From the NCBI GenBank assembly GCA_963978545.1, contig OZ021723.1:47194069-47258068 (forward strand): 64,000 bases of DNA, in the 5' to 3' direction. The stretch's first letter is position 1, and every line of letters starts with the position of its first letter. A program made the translations under genes and the position numbers. Below, one piece after another: positions 39,976-52,710 of this stretch. The stretch is from Linyphia triangularis. Taxonomy: Eukaryota; Arthropoda; Arachnida; Araneae; Linyphiidae. A model generated the notes under the pieces. The model was not told where the DNA came from. It saw only the letters and a program-made list of their open reading frames with translations, and did no database searches.

Positions 39976-42950
39976 ATGATTAGCTGAAAATACTGTCTAC
40001 CCTGTTACCCTTGAGTACCCAAATGTTTGATACAGTTTCCACTCTGCTAATTCGTTTTAAGAGTCCTTCTGTGAGTCTCAAGTTCTGTAATTCATGATTT
40101 AATTCCACTTTTCCAATTTGTAGATTAGCTTGTGTAAAAATGTATTTTTAATCTTGATTAAATAATTTTGAATGAATTGTTCGTGAGAACCTTCATAGTT
40201 CGATCCTTTTCGTTAATGAGAAATCGTATTGAGTTTCACTTAGAAGAAAGAGTGCACAAATCTTTCGCTTGATTTATTTGATATTTTCCATTGTTACGTT
40301 AATTTAATTTTCTAATATTGGATACTTAACGCTTAATGTATTTGATTCAGTACGGTATTATTTATGAAATCATATAAGGAGTTGGAAGTCATAACTTTGT
40401 TTGATCTCGATTTAAAATTCTTCAAATATTTTGAATTATAATTCACATCACATTAACACTAAAAAGTTTACGTGTTGTATTGTTAGGTATCCATCTTGAA
40501 TTCAATGTTACTGAATAAAACTCTTCCAAATTTATTCGTATAAATACATATTGGATTGATTTAATTTATACTACTGTCGATGGAGATAAATATTTAATGA
40601 GACTATAATAATAAACAATGTTTATAAATATATGCAGCAGTTTAAATTACTAACAAAGTAATTTAAATTCAAGACTTTCATACTTTTAAAAAAATTCCAC
40701 ATCCATACTCCCCTTGAATGTTCCATTAAACTTTTGATAAAAGATGCTTTAGAATTGTAACTTTAACTACTTCAGGACCAAATAAAATTGGAGTGGCAAA
40801 AATATATATTAAAGTGAATCAATTATAAATTGTATGCAAAAGGTAGTTTTCAAATGTTAAAATTTAAGTGCTAACGATGCTAAAACAAATCCATTGAAAA
40901 GAACAAATTATAAATTAATTCAAGGTACATTTATGTACAAATACTATGTGCACAGGATTGAAGGGGTTAATGGATATAATCCTTGTATTGTAGGCTATTC
41001 CTGGAAACAGTCTTCGTATTTCGACCCTGAAATCCGATCACGAAGCGGCTCCTATGGTGAAAACTACCCCGATAGAGGGCGAAAAGGACAGTTTCTTAAA
41101 GGTAACAAAACTCGTTAATGACAAACAACATCGATTTGTAGCAAATCCACTCTTTAAAAATGTCAGAAACACAAACATAAAATTCATCCTCATTTATAAA
41201 AAGGCACCACTCCCCTTCCCTCTTTAATTTAATTAGCCTATTCTTTGGATCCAGACGATGCCGATTTTCTTGGTACTTTTTACTGGAACTCTCGTCTGAA
41301 TTCCGTCGGTTGTTTTTTCCGCAGACGCTTCAACGAAGTCTCGTGGGGATTGCCTTGCGTCTGTGATCCGCATTTCTTCTTACGTAGGACAATGTTAATT
41401 AATTTATTGGATAAGTGAACAGCTGAACAATTAGTATTAATGTTGCTTTAAATGGGCAAAGCGGTCATTTTTTGGGGGGGGAAGCGGGATCTAACGATCC
41501 TGTCGACTTCGGGGGAAGTTTGTTAGTCGGAGAAATTAGGAATTTTCTTATATTTTTTTGTATGGCGATTAAATACTTCAAATAAATGGATGGTGTGTCG
41601 TTTCGTGTTTTCTTGATTTTTTTTTAGGGGTGAGCCCCAACTTGCGATGTAGACTTTTATAGTTTCGATAGATGTTTGAATTATTTTTTGCATTGCCCTA
41701 AAAATCACTTTCATTTCGATTGTCAAGTGAGATAATTGACTCTGATGACGAGAAAATTAGGACTTTCCGAAATAAAATGCGGTGTCTTCAATAGATCTTT
41801 ACTGATTAGTTTGTTTTTTTCAACCAAAAATTATTGCAAATTCAAACTATTTATTTAATGCAATAATTTTGCTTGGGAAAATTTTACTTAAGCTCACAGA
41901 AATTAAATAATTTGTTTATAATTTCGGGAAGAAAAAACAACATTTTATTTAAGTAAAGTACATGCATAAACACACAAACAATTTGTGTGGTGTTAACTTT
42001 CTAAAACCAGACAAACGGTCAAAGTTATGCAGTAAATGTGCTGTATTATAATGGTGATTGGTTGCTTATTATGAACGTGACTGACTGCAAGTTATTTTAA
42101 TCTATAAAAGGTTTTCTTTCCCAACTTTTAGAGAGACTTTAAAATTAGACATTTAATTTCAAGGCATAACTTCTTTGAATTGTGTGTAAATCCAAAAGTT
42201 AAAAATGATTTGTCATGCATATAAATTCACTTTAATTCGAAGTTATGAAAGAACTTAATGAGAATACGGATATTAATTCAATAAGGAAATACATCACGGC
42301 AGATCAAATAAAATAAGAGCTAGTCTAAGGTCACAGTATACTAGGTGCATTTTTTCTTGACATTTCCTATAAGGAAGTATTCTTATAGTTAATAAGACCA
42401 AATGTTCACTTACAGTGTGTGTTACCGTTTAATTTTTAATTCAATGCCATATACATTTGACAGCTTGCAATTGTCTATTCAAATCAATATATCATTGTAT
42501 TCAAGCTAAAATGCATAATCTTGTGCTTGTATCACATTTTCCTTTCCACGAAACATTATTTCAATTTAGAAGGAAACTTATTTGAGACACAAGTATGAAT
42601 TTCGTTGTGCAATAAGTTATTGACCTACGCAATTCATGAAAAACTAAACGATGTGGTTATCAAATACTGTTGCACATTTCGGAAATTTTCTTTTTACTGA
42701 ATTAGAGAAAGTTAGGTACACGCAATTAACGCAGTATAAGAGAAATCGTTAGATTTCCCCTCTTATAGACTTAATGCAATAATTCCCAGAATATTAGATA
42801 AGTTAGAATATTTGTTCAGAACTTAAGAAAATAGCTACATATCTAAATAAAATGCACGTAGTTTCATTACTTAACAATTACATTTTTAATAAATTAAAAA
42901 AAATTAAAATTAAAAAAAAAATGCAGTTTTTCCTAATAGGTGGCGCTATC

Positions 42951-43002
<52 letters not shown>

Positions 43003-45779
43003 AATATTAAAGAAGTCATGTTTTATTTTCCCTTCAAATTTTATATAGATTCCATTATTATACCTTCAGTACAAAGTTGCAACTGTTTTAAAATATATCG
43101 TTATGGAAACTCTGTTACAATTCCATTCCGGTACTTAATAATTGCAAAATAATATTCAAATCTAGCTTGCGCTGAATTGAAGCACTGCGCAACAATATAC
43201 GTCCCATAAATGAATTTCTAGATACGCCACAGCAGTAAGATGAATTTTGTGTGGGTTTGTTGTTGCCATACCGCATATGTAAAATATCCTCCAAGAGGAC
43301 ATTATCCATTTTTTTTCTCGGATCTGGAATGCTTTCAACAGGAAGAAGGTTGACAAAATCCCATTTCATCTCCGCCATTAAAAATCTTACCTCTCTAGCT
43401 CTGCCGGAATGACTCGTTATTAATCTATCTCCCCTAACATGTCAGAAAAGTTCTAAAGCCCGCGTCAGCCCAATCCATAACACCGTACAAATCCCTCTTG
43501 AAAAATACTCGCAGGAAAGGGGACACTACTTAATTGCCGATATTCTACGCCGCCCCAGCTATCTCTTCCTCCACAAAATGAATTTAGTCCTCCGTGTCAG
43601 AAGTCCGACTTAAGCAGGGTTTTTATCTTTAAATAGCTGTTCGGATTAGGTGGCTCTCGGCATTTCAAGTATGTTCTTCTCCTCCTTCTTTTAATGCACA
43701 GCTTCCACTTTCAGGTTTTTTCACCCTTTTTTTGCTCGGGTCTTCTTAATTTTCTTCATCCCCTTCCCCCTTTGTGACCAAATGTCTTCAAGTATTTTTT
43801 TTTTTTGTTGCGCCTTTCCTTTAAATCGACGACAGCTCGGATCCAACTCTCGGCTTAAATAAGCCGCGGTTTGTGTATGCGTTTTTTTCCCGCGCAGCGA
43901 TCATTCATGTCCTCGGAATATATTTCAATTTGAACGACTTTTTTTTTTTTTTGCCTTTTCTCTAGTTTCATTATATTTTTTTTCATTTCGAGTGTAAATT
44001 TTCCCGTTTTTTATTCTTTTCCTGTTTCATATTCTTCACTTGGCTTGGGTCATTATCACATTTGCTTTTGTCCTCGCGTGCCATTTATTTTTAAGGGACT
44101 CTGGGAGTGTTAGTTTTCCCGATTTTTCATAATTTCTACCCCACTCTTCCATATGATTCGGAGGCTTTCATAAATACCAGCAGCTTACCTTGATGTTCTG
44201 TTTTTATTTTTTTATTTTTTAGCTTTTGTTATTTTTGACTTAGACTAGTCACTTATAAAGTGATTGTTTTGTTTGTAAAAGTAAAAAGAAACGAAGGAGA
44301 CGGTGGGGTGGGGGGTTAAAGTGCTTTGGAGTGGGTAGCATTAAATCTATATATTTACTGGAGGTATGACAAAGTGCATTAACGTGCACTGTCGCTGATA
44401 TTATTATTGAAAAATTTTCTGCGGGATTTCCAAATTACATTTGTCATATGATACATTTATTCAATCTCTTTCTGAAAATTTAAAACCTTTATTTTTTTTA
44501 AATGCGCTGAAAAAAAATGAATAATTTAAAGATTAATTAATGCTCTTTTTATCAAGCCTCACAAAAAGTAATTTTTGTGATTTCTATTTCTGTATTTTAA
44601 TTTTATATAGTTCTAGTGTCCTGTTAAGTATATTATTTACCTCTTTTGCACTTACCTCCTTTGCTAATTTTTCTTGAAAGTTTGCTGGCCTTTATATTCT
44701 GTAATAGATCACATATCTTTAAAAGGTGGCTTCATTTTTCTTGAAAACCAGGGTATATTTACAATCTGTTGCACAATTTTTCTTAAGGCATCAAATCTAA
44801 TGCACAGAACCTGGAAAACTTGGAAGTTAGGGAACTTTCTGATTCTGGAAAAAATCAGAAAAATGTAAATGAATTTTTAAAAATTTAGTTTAAATCAGGG
44901 TAATTTTCTACTGTTTTGCAGGTACCTTTCACAGTTCATCCGTATTTTGGCGCCAATTTCCCGGAAAATTGTGGTAATCGTTAGAAGTTTCATATTATGG
45001 TATAATTTAAACTTTTCGTTACTGCCAAAACTATTTTTAAAAAAGTAGCATATTATCTCTCTGGCAGAAATGTTCTATTTGATCTACACATCTGGAAAAT
45101 TTGGGAAAATTAAAAAAAAGAAAATTTTCCGTATAATCAGAGAATTTTTCAGAAATCTGCCAGGTGATATCAGGGAACTTTTTTCCCTGAATTATGTTTC
45201 CACCCTGTAATGTGATGAAATTACTATCATTTTGCGATAAAAGTTGTGTTACTTCTAGAGTCCATTCCATTCTCTGAATAATGTCCATAGTATTATTTAA
45301 TTTTACGTTGAATTTAGATTGGCTCTATCGAAACAGATGCCAAACTTTGTTTTTGTTTTAATTATGCTACGTGTACTTTGCAATGAATAATTAAACATAA
45401 TAAACTAATGGGTAACGATAACACGTCACTTTCTACATACTAAAATACCGCGAGTTTAGAACACACACTGATGTTTATTGATTGAATGCATTAAGAATCT
45501 CTTGGGTAGCGTTATCCCGGACAAATCGATGCTTTATACACTAGCGTTTTTTTTTTTTTTTATTGTATACTTCCATTCAACTCCTGATATCCCCCAGTTA
45601 CTTAAAAATTGGGCTCTCACCAACTCCATTTTCGTGCACCCTCAAGACTCGCAATTAAGAGGGGAACTATTTCTCGAATAATGGCCGAACCAAATCAAAA
45701 TTCAGGCGTTAATTATAAATCTCCGAAAATTACACCACCCTTTGTTACCTTTCCCCCATCCGAGTTAACAATGGGGTTG

Positions 45780-45825
45780 ACGCCCAACGTCACGTGCCGT
45801 TCGAATGCCCATCGTGACGTCACGA
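45780..45825. promoter_or_regulatory. CRE palindrome next to a CACGTG E-box
   Basis: A full CRE, TGACGTCA (45815-45822), lies 18 bp after CACGTG (45791-45796), the latter inside ACGTCACGTG. Both are CpG-containing 6-8-mers that are rare in this AT-rich DNA. CREB/ATF and bHLH factors bind such sites. It may be an enhancer or promoter, but no transcript start or gene is evident beside it. Confidence 0.3.
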
Positions 45826-48139
45826 AATTCCAGAAATCAATAACAAACTATGCCGAGTGTGGTATTAGAGGGTGTGACGGAACACGTCCGAGAACACACG
45901 CAAAAACACATGCTTCAGCTCTTGCTTTGTGAAGTTCCGGAGGACAATACCGATGAAGACACGTGAAAGAATAAAAGTTAGCGGCTGTCGCGTTCATTTT
46001 TAAGCTGTCGTTGTTCCGTGTTGCATATCTTTTCGAGGGTTATCTCTTCCATCGCATCTTGTAGCTTGAAATAAGAACAGCCATTTTCCATAAATTCAGT
46101 TTTGAGAAAAATCAGTGAGATGTGTTAAACAGTTTTATATATGCTAATTAATGAGCAAGGTTCTAACTAACTGTGAAATTAATCCTTTTGTAACTTCGGT
46201 TGTATTAGCGCCGACCGACTTTAAATCTACAAGGCTGCATGATCGCTCAGCATGTAAGAGTTTTTTGGATTCTATTTCCTTTCTGAACTGTCAGGCATCT
46301 TTGATTTCGAAAATTCGTATACCCAATAAAAGTTGTTGGGCAGAATGGTTAAATTTTCTCTTGCACTCTCATTTGATTTGCAAATGAGCACTCTTTCTTT
46401 GTAGAAATACTTACTAGAAGGACTACGTTGACACATTGACTAGTGTCCAGATCTTGCTATAACTTCAATTCAGGCAGTATAGTCTTTCTTGTATAGCCCG
46501 CGATAGAAAATATTCAATCGGTTCGGTTAAAACCTTTAAAAAGGCATGTCTCAGTTTATTATTATTTTTTTTAATTATTATTTTTTTATTTTTTATTATT
46601 ATTATTGCTGCTTGTTTTTTTATATCAATTCCCAATATTAGAATTTCATTTCCTTTTTGTGCCAAGGATTTCTAGAATGACTAGTTTCATTACTTATATT
46701 TCTTTCGGGGTGTTGGCGATTCAAAATTTGTTATTCTGTTTTTCAACGTCTCTAGAGGTAGGCAATTGGCATTGAGGTCGAAGTTTCTGGATCAAACGCA
46801 CAAACAATGAAAGTTTTAACGCGCATTTCTTTTTTTATTTATCTTTTCCTCTTTTGGGTTAATGATTTTATTGCATGGATTTGGTTTAAAATAATTAGGT
46901 ATGTTAATTTTAGAAGCATTAGAATTACGTTATGGTCTGTTGTGTAATTCTAAATAGATTTACTAATACGCAGCCTATGCTCAACTATTGTCAATTAATA
47001 TTTGATCAGCGAAATTATTTAAGGCAAAAAAGTTAAGAGGAATACAGTTATATTCGTGGTAAACCAGCATATTATTACACTCTTAATTTTAATTGCGATC
47101 ACGATGTTTGAATTTGTGGTACATATTTGCAATTGGCAAGTAATTAGGTTTGAGGGGGAAAAAAATCACTTAGAGACTTACAATTGACATCATATGTTTC
47201 CTTTTTTGCCTCTAACCGAATGTATTTACATTAAGTAGCATGTTGTTTGCAGTTCATTTGAGAGGGAGTTTCAGATAATTCTCATTTATTATGCAAAATC
47301 TGTAAATTTTTAGTGCACGTTAAGAACTAAAGGTTTCTAAATGCATTTCTTGCTGGAGAGGATTCCGGATCTTTAATTATCAACCCCTCTCATTTCTTAA
47401 AAGTTAAGAATTACGAAAATCCTACCCTTTTTCCAAACGACAAAACTGTTGGAGGCCGAAAAAAGCTGTTCCCCCAGAGGAGTAAAAATTCAATTTTCGG
47501 CAAGAAAAGTCGAAAATTGCCAGCCTTTAAAAAATTAATTACAAGTCTTCGAGAACTTCTCAGTGGTTAAGCCAACGTTATTGTTTAAACTGTAAGCCTA
47601 TAACACTGTTTACCTGGAATTTAATTCGCTTAGTCAATTGACTATGCATAATACATTCTGTGGTTTGTAGCTCAGTTGGGGAAAGTTTTTCTTTTTCAAG
47701 TCTATCTTGCAACCCTTTCAGTAACTTAGAAGAAGAGTTAAATATCTAAGTATTCTTTAAATATGTATAAAGATTTAATTGTGTGCCTGTGTTTTCTTCC
47801 TCGGCGAAAATGAGCTTCCAGAGATTAAGCGCTGAGGGGTAGAAAAAAACTAATTTGCAGCTCTGGAATAGCGTAGGTTTCTCTAACTCTAGTCCCAGGA
47901 GAAAATTATTTTTTTTAAAAAGCATTGCTTTCTTATTGTTTTGACTCTTGGAAGGTCATCAGTGTTTTTTTTCTCTCTCTCTCCCCCCCCCCCCCCCCCC
48001 GCACACACTCATTCATCTCAAACAAATAAATTTTTTCGTCCCGATTGGAAACGCGTGCCATATAGCTCCTCCTTCTACGCTGTATGATATCAAATATTAA
48101 TTCATTTCTTCGTATTCAACCAAATGCTGTTTGCGGAAG

Positions 48140-48215
48140 GGTAATCTTGGAGGTTAATTAACTCCCTAAGAATAATTAGTTATGCAGCATTAATTAATGA
48201 TTAATTATCAGTCCC
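48140..48215. promoter_or_regulatory. Homeodomain-site cluster
   Basis: Within about 75 bp are GGTAATC, GGTTAATTAAC, AATAATTAGTTATGCAG and CATTAATTAATGATTAATTA. The palindromic CATTAATTAATG is the type of paired site favoured by dimerising homeodomains. Regulatory function is inferred from site density only. Confidence 0.35.
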
Positions 48216-49721
48216 TGTAAAAATTGTTTCATTCCACTCTGTTTAACACACGCCTTCATTAATCAGACGAAATACAAGTGAAAATTAGATTCTTCCACCA
48301 GATTCTTAATGTTATTATTAATGCATGCATAAAGTCGGAAAAGATCTCTGTACAACCGACTGAAAAAATTAAAAACCTTAATCCCCCTCACTCTTTAGAA
48401 TTTCGGGTTTTAAATTCATAAATGAAATATTATACCTTTATTAAAAACGCTGTCTTTACATATTGAATAATTTAACACTTAAAATCCAAATCATGAAACT
48501 TTTGTTACTTTCCGTCTAATTTTCTTTTCAAGTATAAATATTAGACCCTTCAGATCCTGTCGACTTTGTTAATATAAGGTCGAATAAATAACAGTAAGGT
48601 ATTTGTTTCTCATTAAAGTTCAGTATCAACTACATTATATGGTTACCAGCATTTAATTATAGCTTTAAATGTATATATATGAATAAGATATTTAGATATT
48701 TTTTTTTTAAATCACTATGTTTATGAAACATGCCGCTTTGAATAATTTCGAGGATTAAGCAAAAGGGCTTGTTTGCATTTTTATTTAATGGTAGATTTTG
48801 TTTGTCCTGAAGTCGGTTTAAAAAAAAAAAAGCTGCCTCCTTAACTTCATGTCCAATATATCATCGGAATCCTTAAATAAGACGTCCTCTAAGTGAAAAC
48901 AAGAGACAACAATTGCCCCGAACATTAATCCTCTGATGAAGACAAAAGAGTTACACTTTTAGATGGCATCCTTTTTTCCCCTCTTGAAGCCGCTGTCATA
49001 ACACTTTCTGCGCTTTTTCTAACCCCTGTGAAAAATGCCCGGGTGATTAAAAAAAAACATTTTAATGTTAAGAGCCTTTCTTGTTTGTGTAAAAAGGTGC
49101 TCTCTCTTGAAGAGTTAAGTAGTTCTCCGGAAATGCAAGAATTCGAAAAGTCCAAAGAACGTCTCTCGATTCGTCTTCCTAGCTATCCTCCAAGACGGAT
49201 CGTCTTGGTGGTACAGTGGCCGTGTGAATTCGGATACTTAGTTTTAACTTTTATAGCTGAGAACTAAGCATTGTTTTTAAAACAGAGATTTCCCCCTATC
49301 CCCCATCCCATGCCTTTTGGAAAGATCTCATAGTTATCTCCGGCTTTTGTACTAGTTTTTTTTTTCTCTCTCTCTCTTTCAAAGAACTGCTTATTTTCGT
49401 GGTTTCTTTTCTCTTGTTGGGATTTTTATCCCCTTCCTGTTTAATGCCTTGGCTGAGATTCAAATTTAGGATCCGTATAGGTGATGAGTGGTGGGAGGTG
49501 TGCCAAGTTTGTTGGGGGGGGGGGGGAGTCACCGGAACGGAATTAAATGTCGTATGATAAAGTGACAGGTCTTGATGGGAGAGTGATCTTGCTTTTGGGA
49601 TGTGTTCTATTGCGACTTTGCTTTCGCTGCGGTTGCTTGTCTGATGGCGAGGCCTTAAATTAGGGAAGATAGTAAATTTTTTGTACTTGCCGAACCTACT
49701 GATTGTTGTTACAAATGAATA

Positions 49722-50124
49722 GTGCACTGCAAATTGAAGTGTCTTAAAGCAATATACAAAAGTGGCACTGGATTCAGACGCCAAGTTGAATAGTAATTTT
49801 TAAGGGATTTGTGTCTTAAAAATGTGTATTAAAAATGCCTTCAGTGTCGTTTGACACTGCAAGCATTTTCAGACAGTTAAAATGTCTGAATGGGCTAGGT
49901 ATCCTTATTCGCCCTGGTAAAGATTTCAGACAGTTTGGTTTGAAATCTTTTAACACTGTGATATACACTATGATGAAACTAGTCTTTGTTGACCACGTTT
50001 CACCTCCCCTGGGAATTTAAGCAGGCACTGAACTACCCGTGTGTTAAATTAAAATTACATTTGCCTTCTGAATCCAGTGCCATTTTGTGTCGTATTTTAA
50101 GACATTTCAATATGCAGTGTGTAC
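49722..50124. mobile_element. MITE-like inverted-repeat element
   Basis: The left arm (from 49722) and the reverse complement of the right arm (to 50124) share, in order, CACTGCA, ATTGAA, TGTCTTAAA and GGCACTGGATTCAGA over about 60 bp with substitutions. The centre has smaller inverted words (CAGACAGTTAAAATGTCTGA; AGTGTCGTTTGACACT). A diverged relative lies at 3815-4105. The true ends may be some bases further out, because the word AATTAAAGTAAGAGGA just right of the arm is also shared with that relative. Confidence 0.65.
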
Positions 50125-51009
50125 AATTAAAGTAAGAGGATTGCTAAGTTTCATTGAACCAAACTATTATATATTATGTATTTTTGGAAACTGTAATGGA
50201 GGTGTAAATATCAAGGGTTGAATAAATTAACCCTTTTATTACACTGAATTAGGTTGAAGCTATAAACAGGTTGTTAAATTAAAATAAAAAATAAATCTAA
50301 CATAAATTTATGATAAAAAGATCGCGGTTTTTGTTGTTATAAATTATGAGTGAGTTAAACAATTTAATTAAAATAAGCTAACAAAAAAATTCCCCCATTT
50401 AGTTGTTCACTTTCCGCATAACTTAAATAACTTTAATATGTTTAGCAGCGTAATATTTTAAATTGATACATTGGCCAAAGGTCGTGAGAAATCAGGGAAA
50501 GTGATATGCTCAAAGAAATCAAAATTATAATGGGCTGACAGAAAAAGTGGCAAGTCCTGTACTCCAATAATCTTCTTACGAAGGTGTTTCTACATATAAT
50601 ACAAATGTTCACTAAAGTTTACTTACCTCAAGTCAACTTTAGGGACATCAAGTTTAAAGTTGAAAATTATTGAATTTAAGCATTTGAACCAATTGCAACA
50701 TTTTCCATTAGTTTTAAATTTAGTTTATCAAATGAATACCTTGGACAAGTTTTTGTTTTCTTTCATTTTAAATCGGCATTTTGGAAAATTCAGCAGTTGG
50801 AGTGCAGTTGGAAAAATTTAATTTATGAACACAAATTAGTATTACATTTTATTATTACAATTAGTAATACATTTCCCACAAAACCATCATTTTTTTTTAA
50901 ATTAAAGGTCTTCCAAATAGTCGAGTTCAGAACTGGCAAGCATTTTCAAAAGAATCCTTTGTTAATAGTTGAATTATTATATCCTGTCTATCTCACTTTG
51001 AACGCCTGC
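50125..51009. other. Non-coding flank left of the retroelement
   Basis: AT-rich, with no recognised gene. It ends at the CAAG target duplication of the LTR element. Confidence 0.5.
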
Positions 51010-51013
51010 CAAG

Positions 51014-51728
51014 TGTTAGGCATTAGTTAGGCTGCCATCGTGATCGTTAGTGGATGCCTCTGGCCACATTGGCGTCGTGCTGACACAATATTAACATTGG
51101 AGTCAAATGCAAAGTAACACCGAGGGAAGAAGCAACTCAGATTCAAATAAAGAAAAAGATAAATTTATTACTGCTCACACATAGGTTACTTATCAAGACA
51201 TTGAGAAAGAACATCCGAAAATGATAAGTAAAAATTCATTACAATTATAACGAGATAAATACGTGCTTAATTTAATCTAGATTTAAAGGCTGTGCTTGGA
51301 GCGAGAGATAGAGAAATGGTACATACTATGTTGGATCATCTTTGCAGCAAAACTTCCGACTTGGAGACTACAACCCCTTCTCAGTGTGTATCCTCTCCTC
51401 CTTCTGTATCCTAACCTCCCCGTATTTAAACCTTCCAAAAAGTCAAAGTTTCAATTTAATCATTCTAATTCTAATAATAAATTGTTCTAAACCTTCTATA
51501 CATGTGATTTCCGTTTGCATATTAACAGCGGTCAATACCCTATCGCCTTCCTAATCCGTGTTAGTGCCTTAGATTCGATAAGAGCACGTTGGAACATTCA
51601 GTTTCCCGATAAATACTTTAATCTGCAAAGTCCAACTTAAAGCCAATATCTCCGAATTAAAAACAACAACAAAGGAAAAAATAATAACTGTTGATTGCTT
51701 CTATAATTAAAAGAGTAGCAATCCAACA
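51014..51728 (-). repeat. 3' LTR
   Basis: 715 bp, identical to 62641-63355. Ends are TGTT...AACA. Read on the minus strand, AATAAA occurs at 51169-51164, followed by GT-rich sequence, a plausible polyadenylation signal. TTTAAATA at 51430-51423 is a possible TATA-like box. The small ORFs inside the LTR occur in both copies and have no recognisable domain. Confidence 0.97.
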
Positions 51729-51732
51729 AATA

Positions 51733-51748
51733 TTTCCCCTTTCCCTCT
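51733..51748 (-). other. Polypurine tract (plus-strand primer)
   Basis: On the minus strand, AGAGGGAAAGGGGAAA lies 4 nt upstream of the 3' LTR. A purine-only run at this place is the RNase H-resistant primer for plus-strand DNA synthesis in LTR retroelements. Confidence 0.9.
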
Positions 51749-52710
51749 AAAAAAAAATTGATTAATTTTTTTTTGTAAATACCAAAGAACACAAAAAAAA
51801 AAAAACGCTTTTTTTTTTCTTTTCTAAATTGATATTACCAACAAAGATTGCTGCAAGATCTCCCTCTCTCTCTCTCTCTCCACTCTCCAACACAAAGAAA
51901 AATACATAATCCAGCCTTACCATACCTTGAGTATAGTTGGAAAAGAAAGATAAAGAAGACATTATCAGTACAAAATATAGCGTATATGTCATAAACTACT
52001 ACACGTCATAAATTAATTGTTTGAGAACAGTAAAATACCACATTACTGTGAATTAGTTAAATGACACATTAATACAAAAAGAAAATAAAGAACATCAAAT
52101 ATATAAAAGAAAAATAAACTTCCAAGAAGTCCTATTTCCAGATTAGCAGTAATTTGCATCAAATCTAAATAATTCAGATTTAACAAAATTTCTTAACTCT
52201 CAGGCTTTAATTCCAAATTTCATAATTAAATAATTATTTCTTCTAATTGTAACAAAAGAAACTCTGGAAATAAGTTCCCTTGAAAACACACTAAACTATA
52301 ATGTCAGACGTACAATTGGTTATAAAAGACACCACCACCTAAAACTAAAAGTATATTTAAGATCCCTAACTTAAGAAAAAAAATATAGTGTAAAGACAAA
52401 GATGCCCCTTACAGATCTCCTAAGGGAAAAATACGTCTGGATGTACTATGCACCAATCAATAAAAAAAACATTTCCGTAGGAAGTTTAAAATAAATGAGT
52501 AACCTATATAGCTTCCGATAACTATTAAACTTTCCTGGTCAACCTATATGTACTGAAAACTCTCGGTATAGTTGCTTACTACCTAGAAAAGACACCTATC
52601 TGGAAAATCACCAAAAGAAGAGTGGTGATAATATATATATATAACTACATTTTGCTAATAAAAAGAGATATTTCAAACAGATTATAGCATTGCATTAATG
52701 GAAAAAAAAA
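51749..52710 (-). other. Non-coding segment between env and 3' LTR
   Basis: About 960 bp with no ORF of note. It contains a CT/GA run near 51862-51880 and several A/T tracts. Most Gypsy-type elements have little sequence here. It could carry RNA export, packaging or insulator functions, or be a remnant. Confidence 0.6.

Larger units (their letters stand above)
39984..49721. other. Non-coding stretch, no gene recognised
   Basis: Contains a (TA)n run at 42953-42999, a C run of 18 at 47983-48000 and a G run of 13 at 49514-49526. Mixed-composition blocks at about 41.2-41.5, 43.2-43.9 and 45.7-46.0 kb have no exon with good splice sites. A short palindrome CCAAGACG/CGTCTTGG is near 49190-49208. 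The 162-codon minus-strand frame at 49296-49784 runs through the G tract and into the next MITE and is not a gene. Confidence 0.45.

Noticed and set aside
49296..49784. 162-codon minus-strand frame
   Set aside because: It crosses a G run (poly-Pro) and enters an inverted-repeat MITE; no domain is visible.
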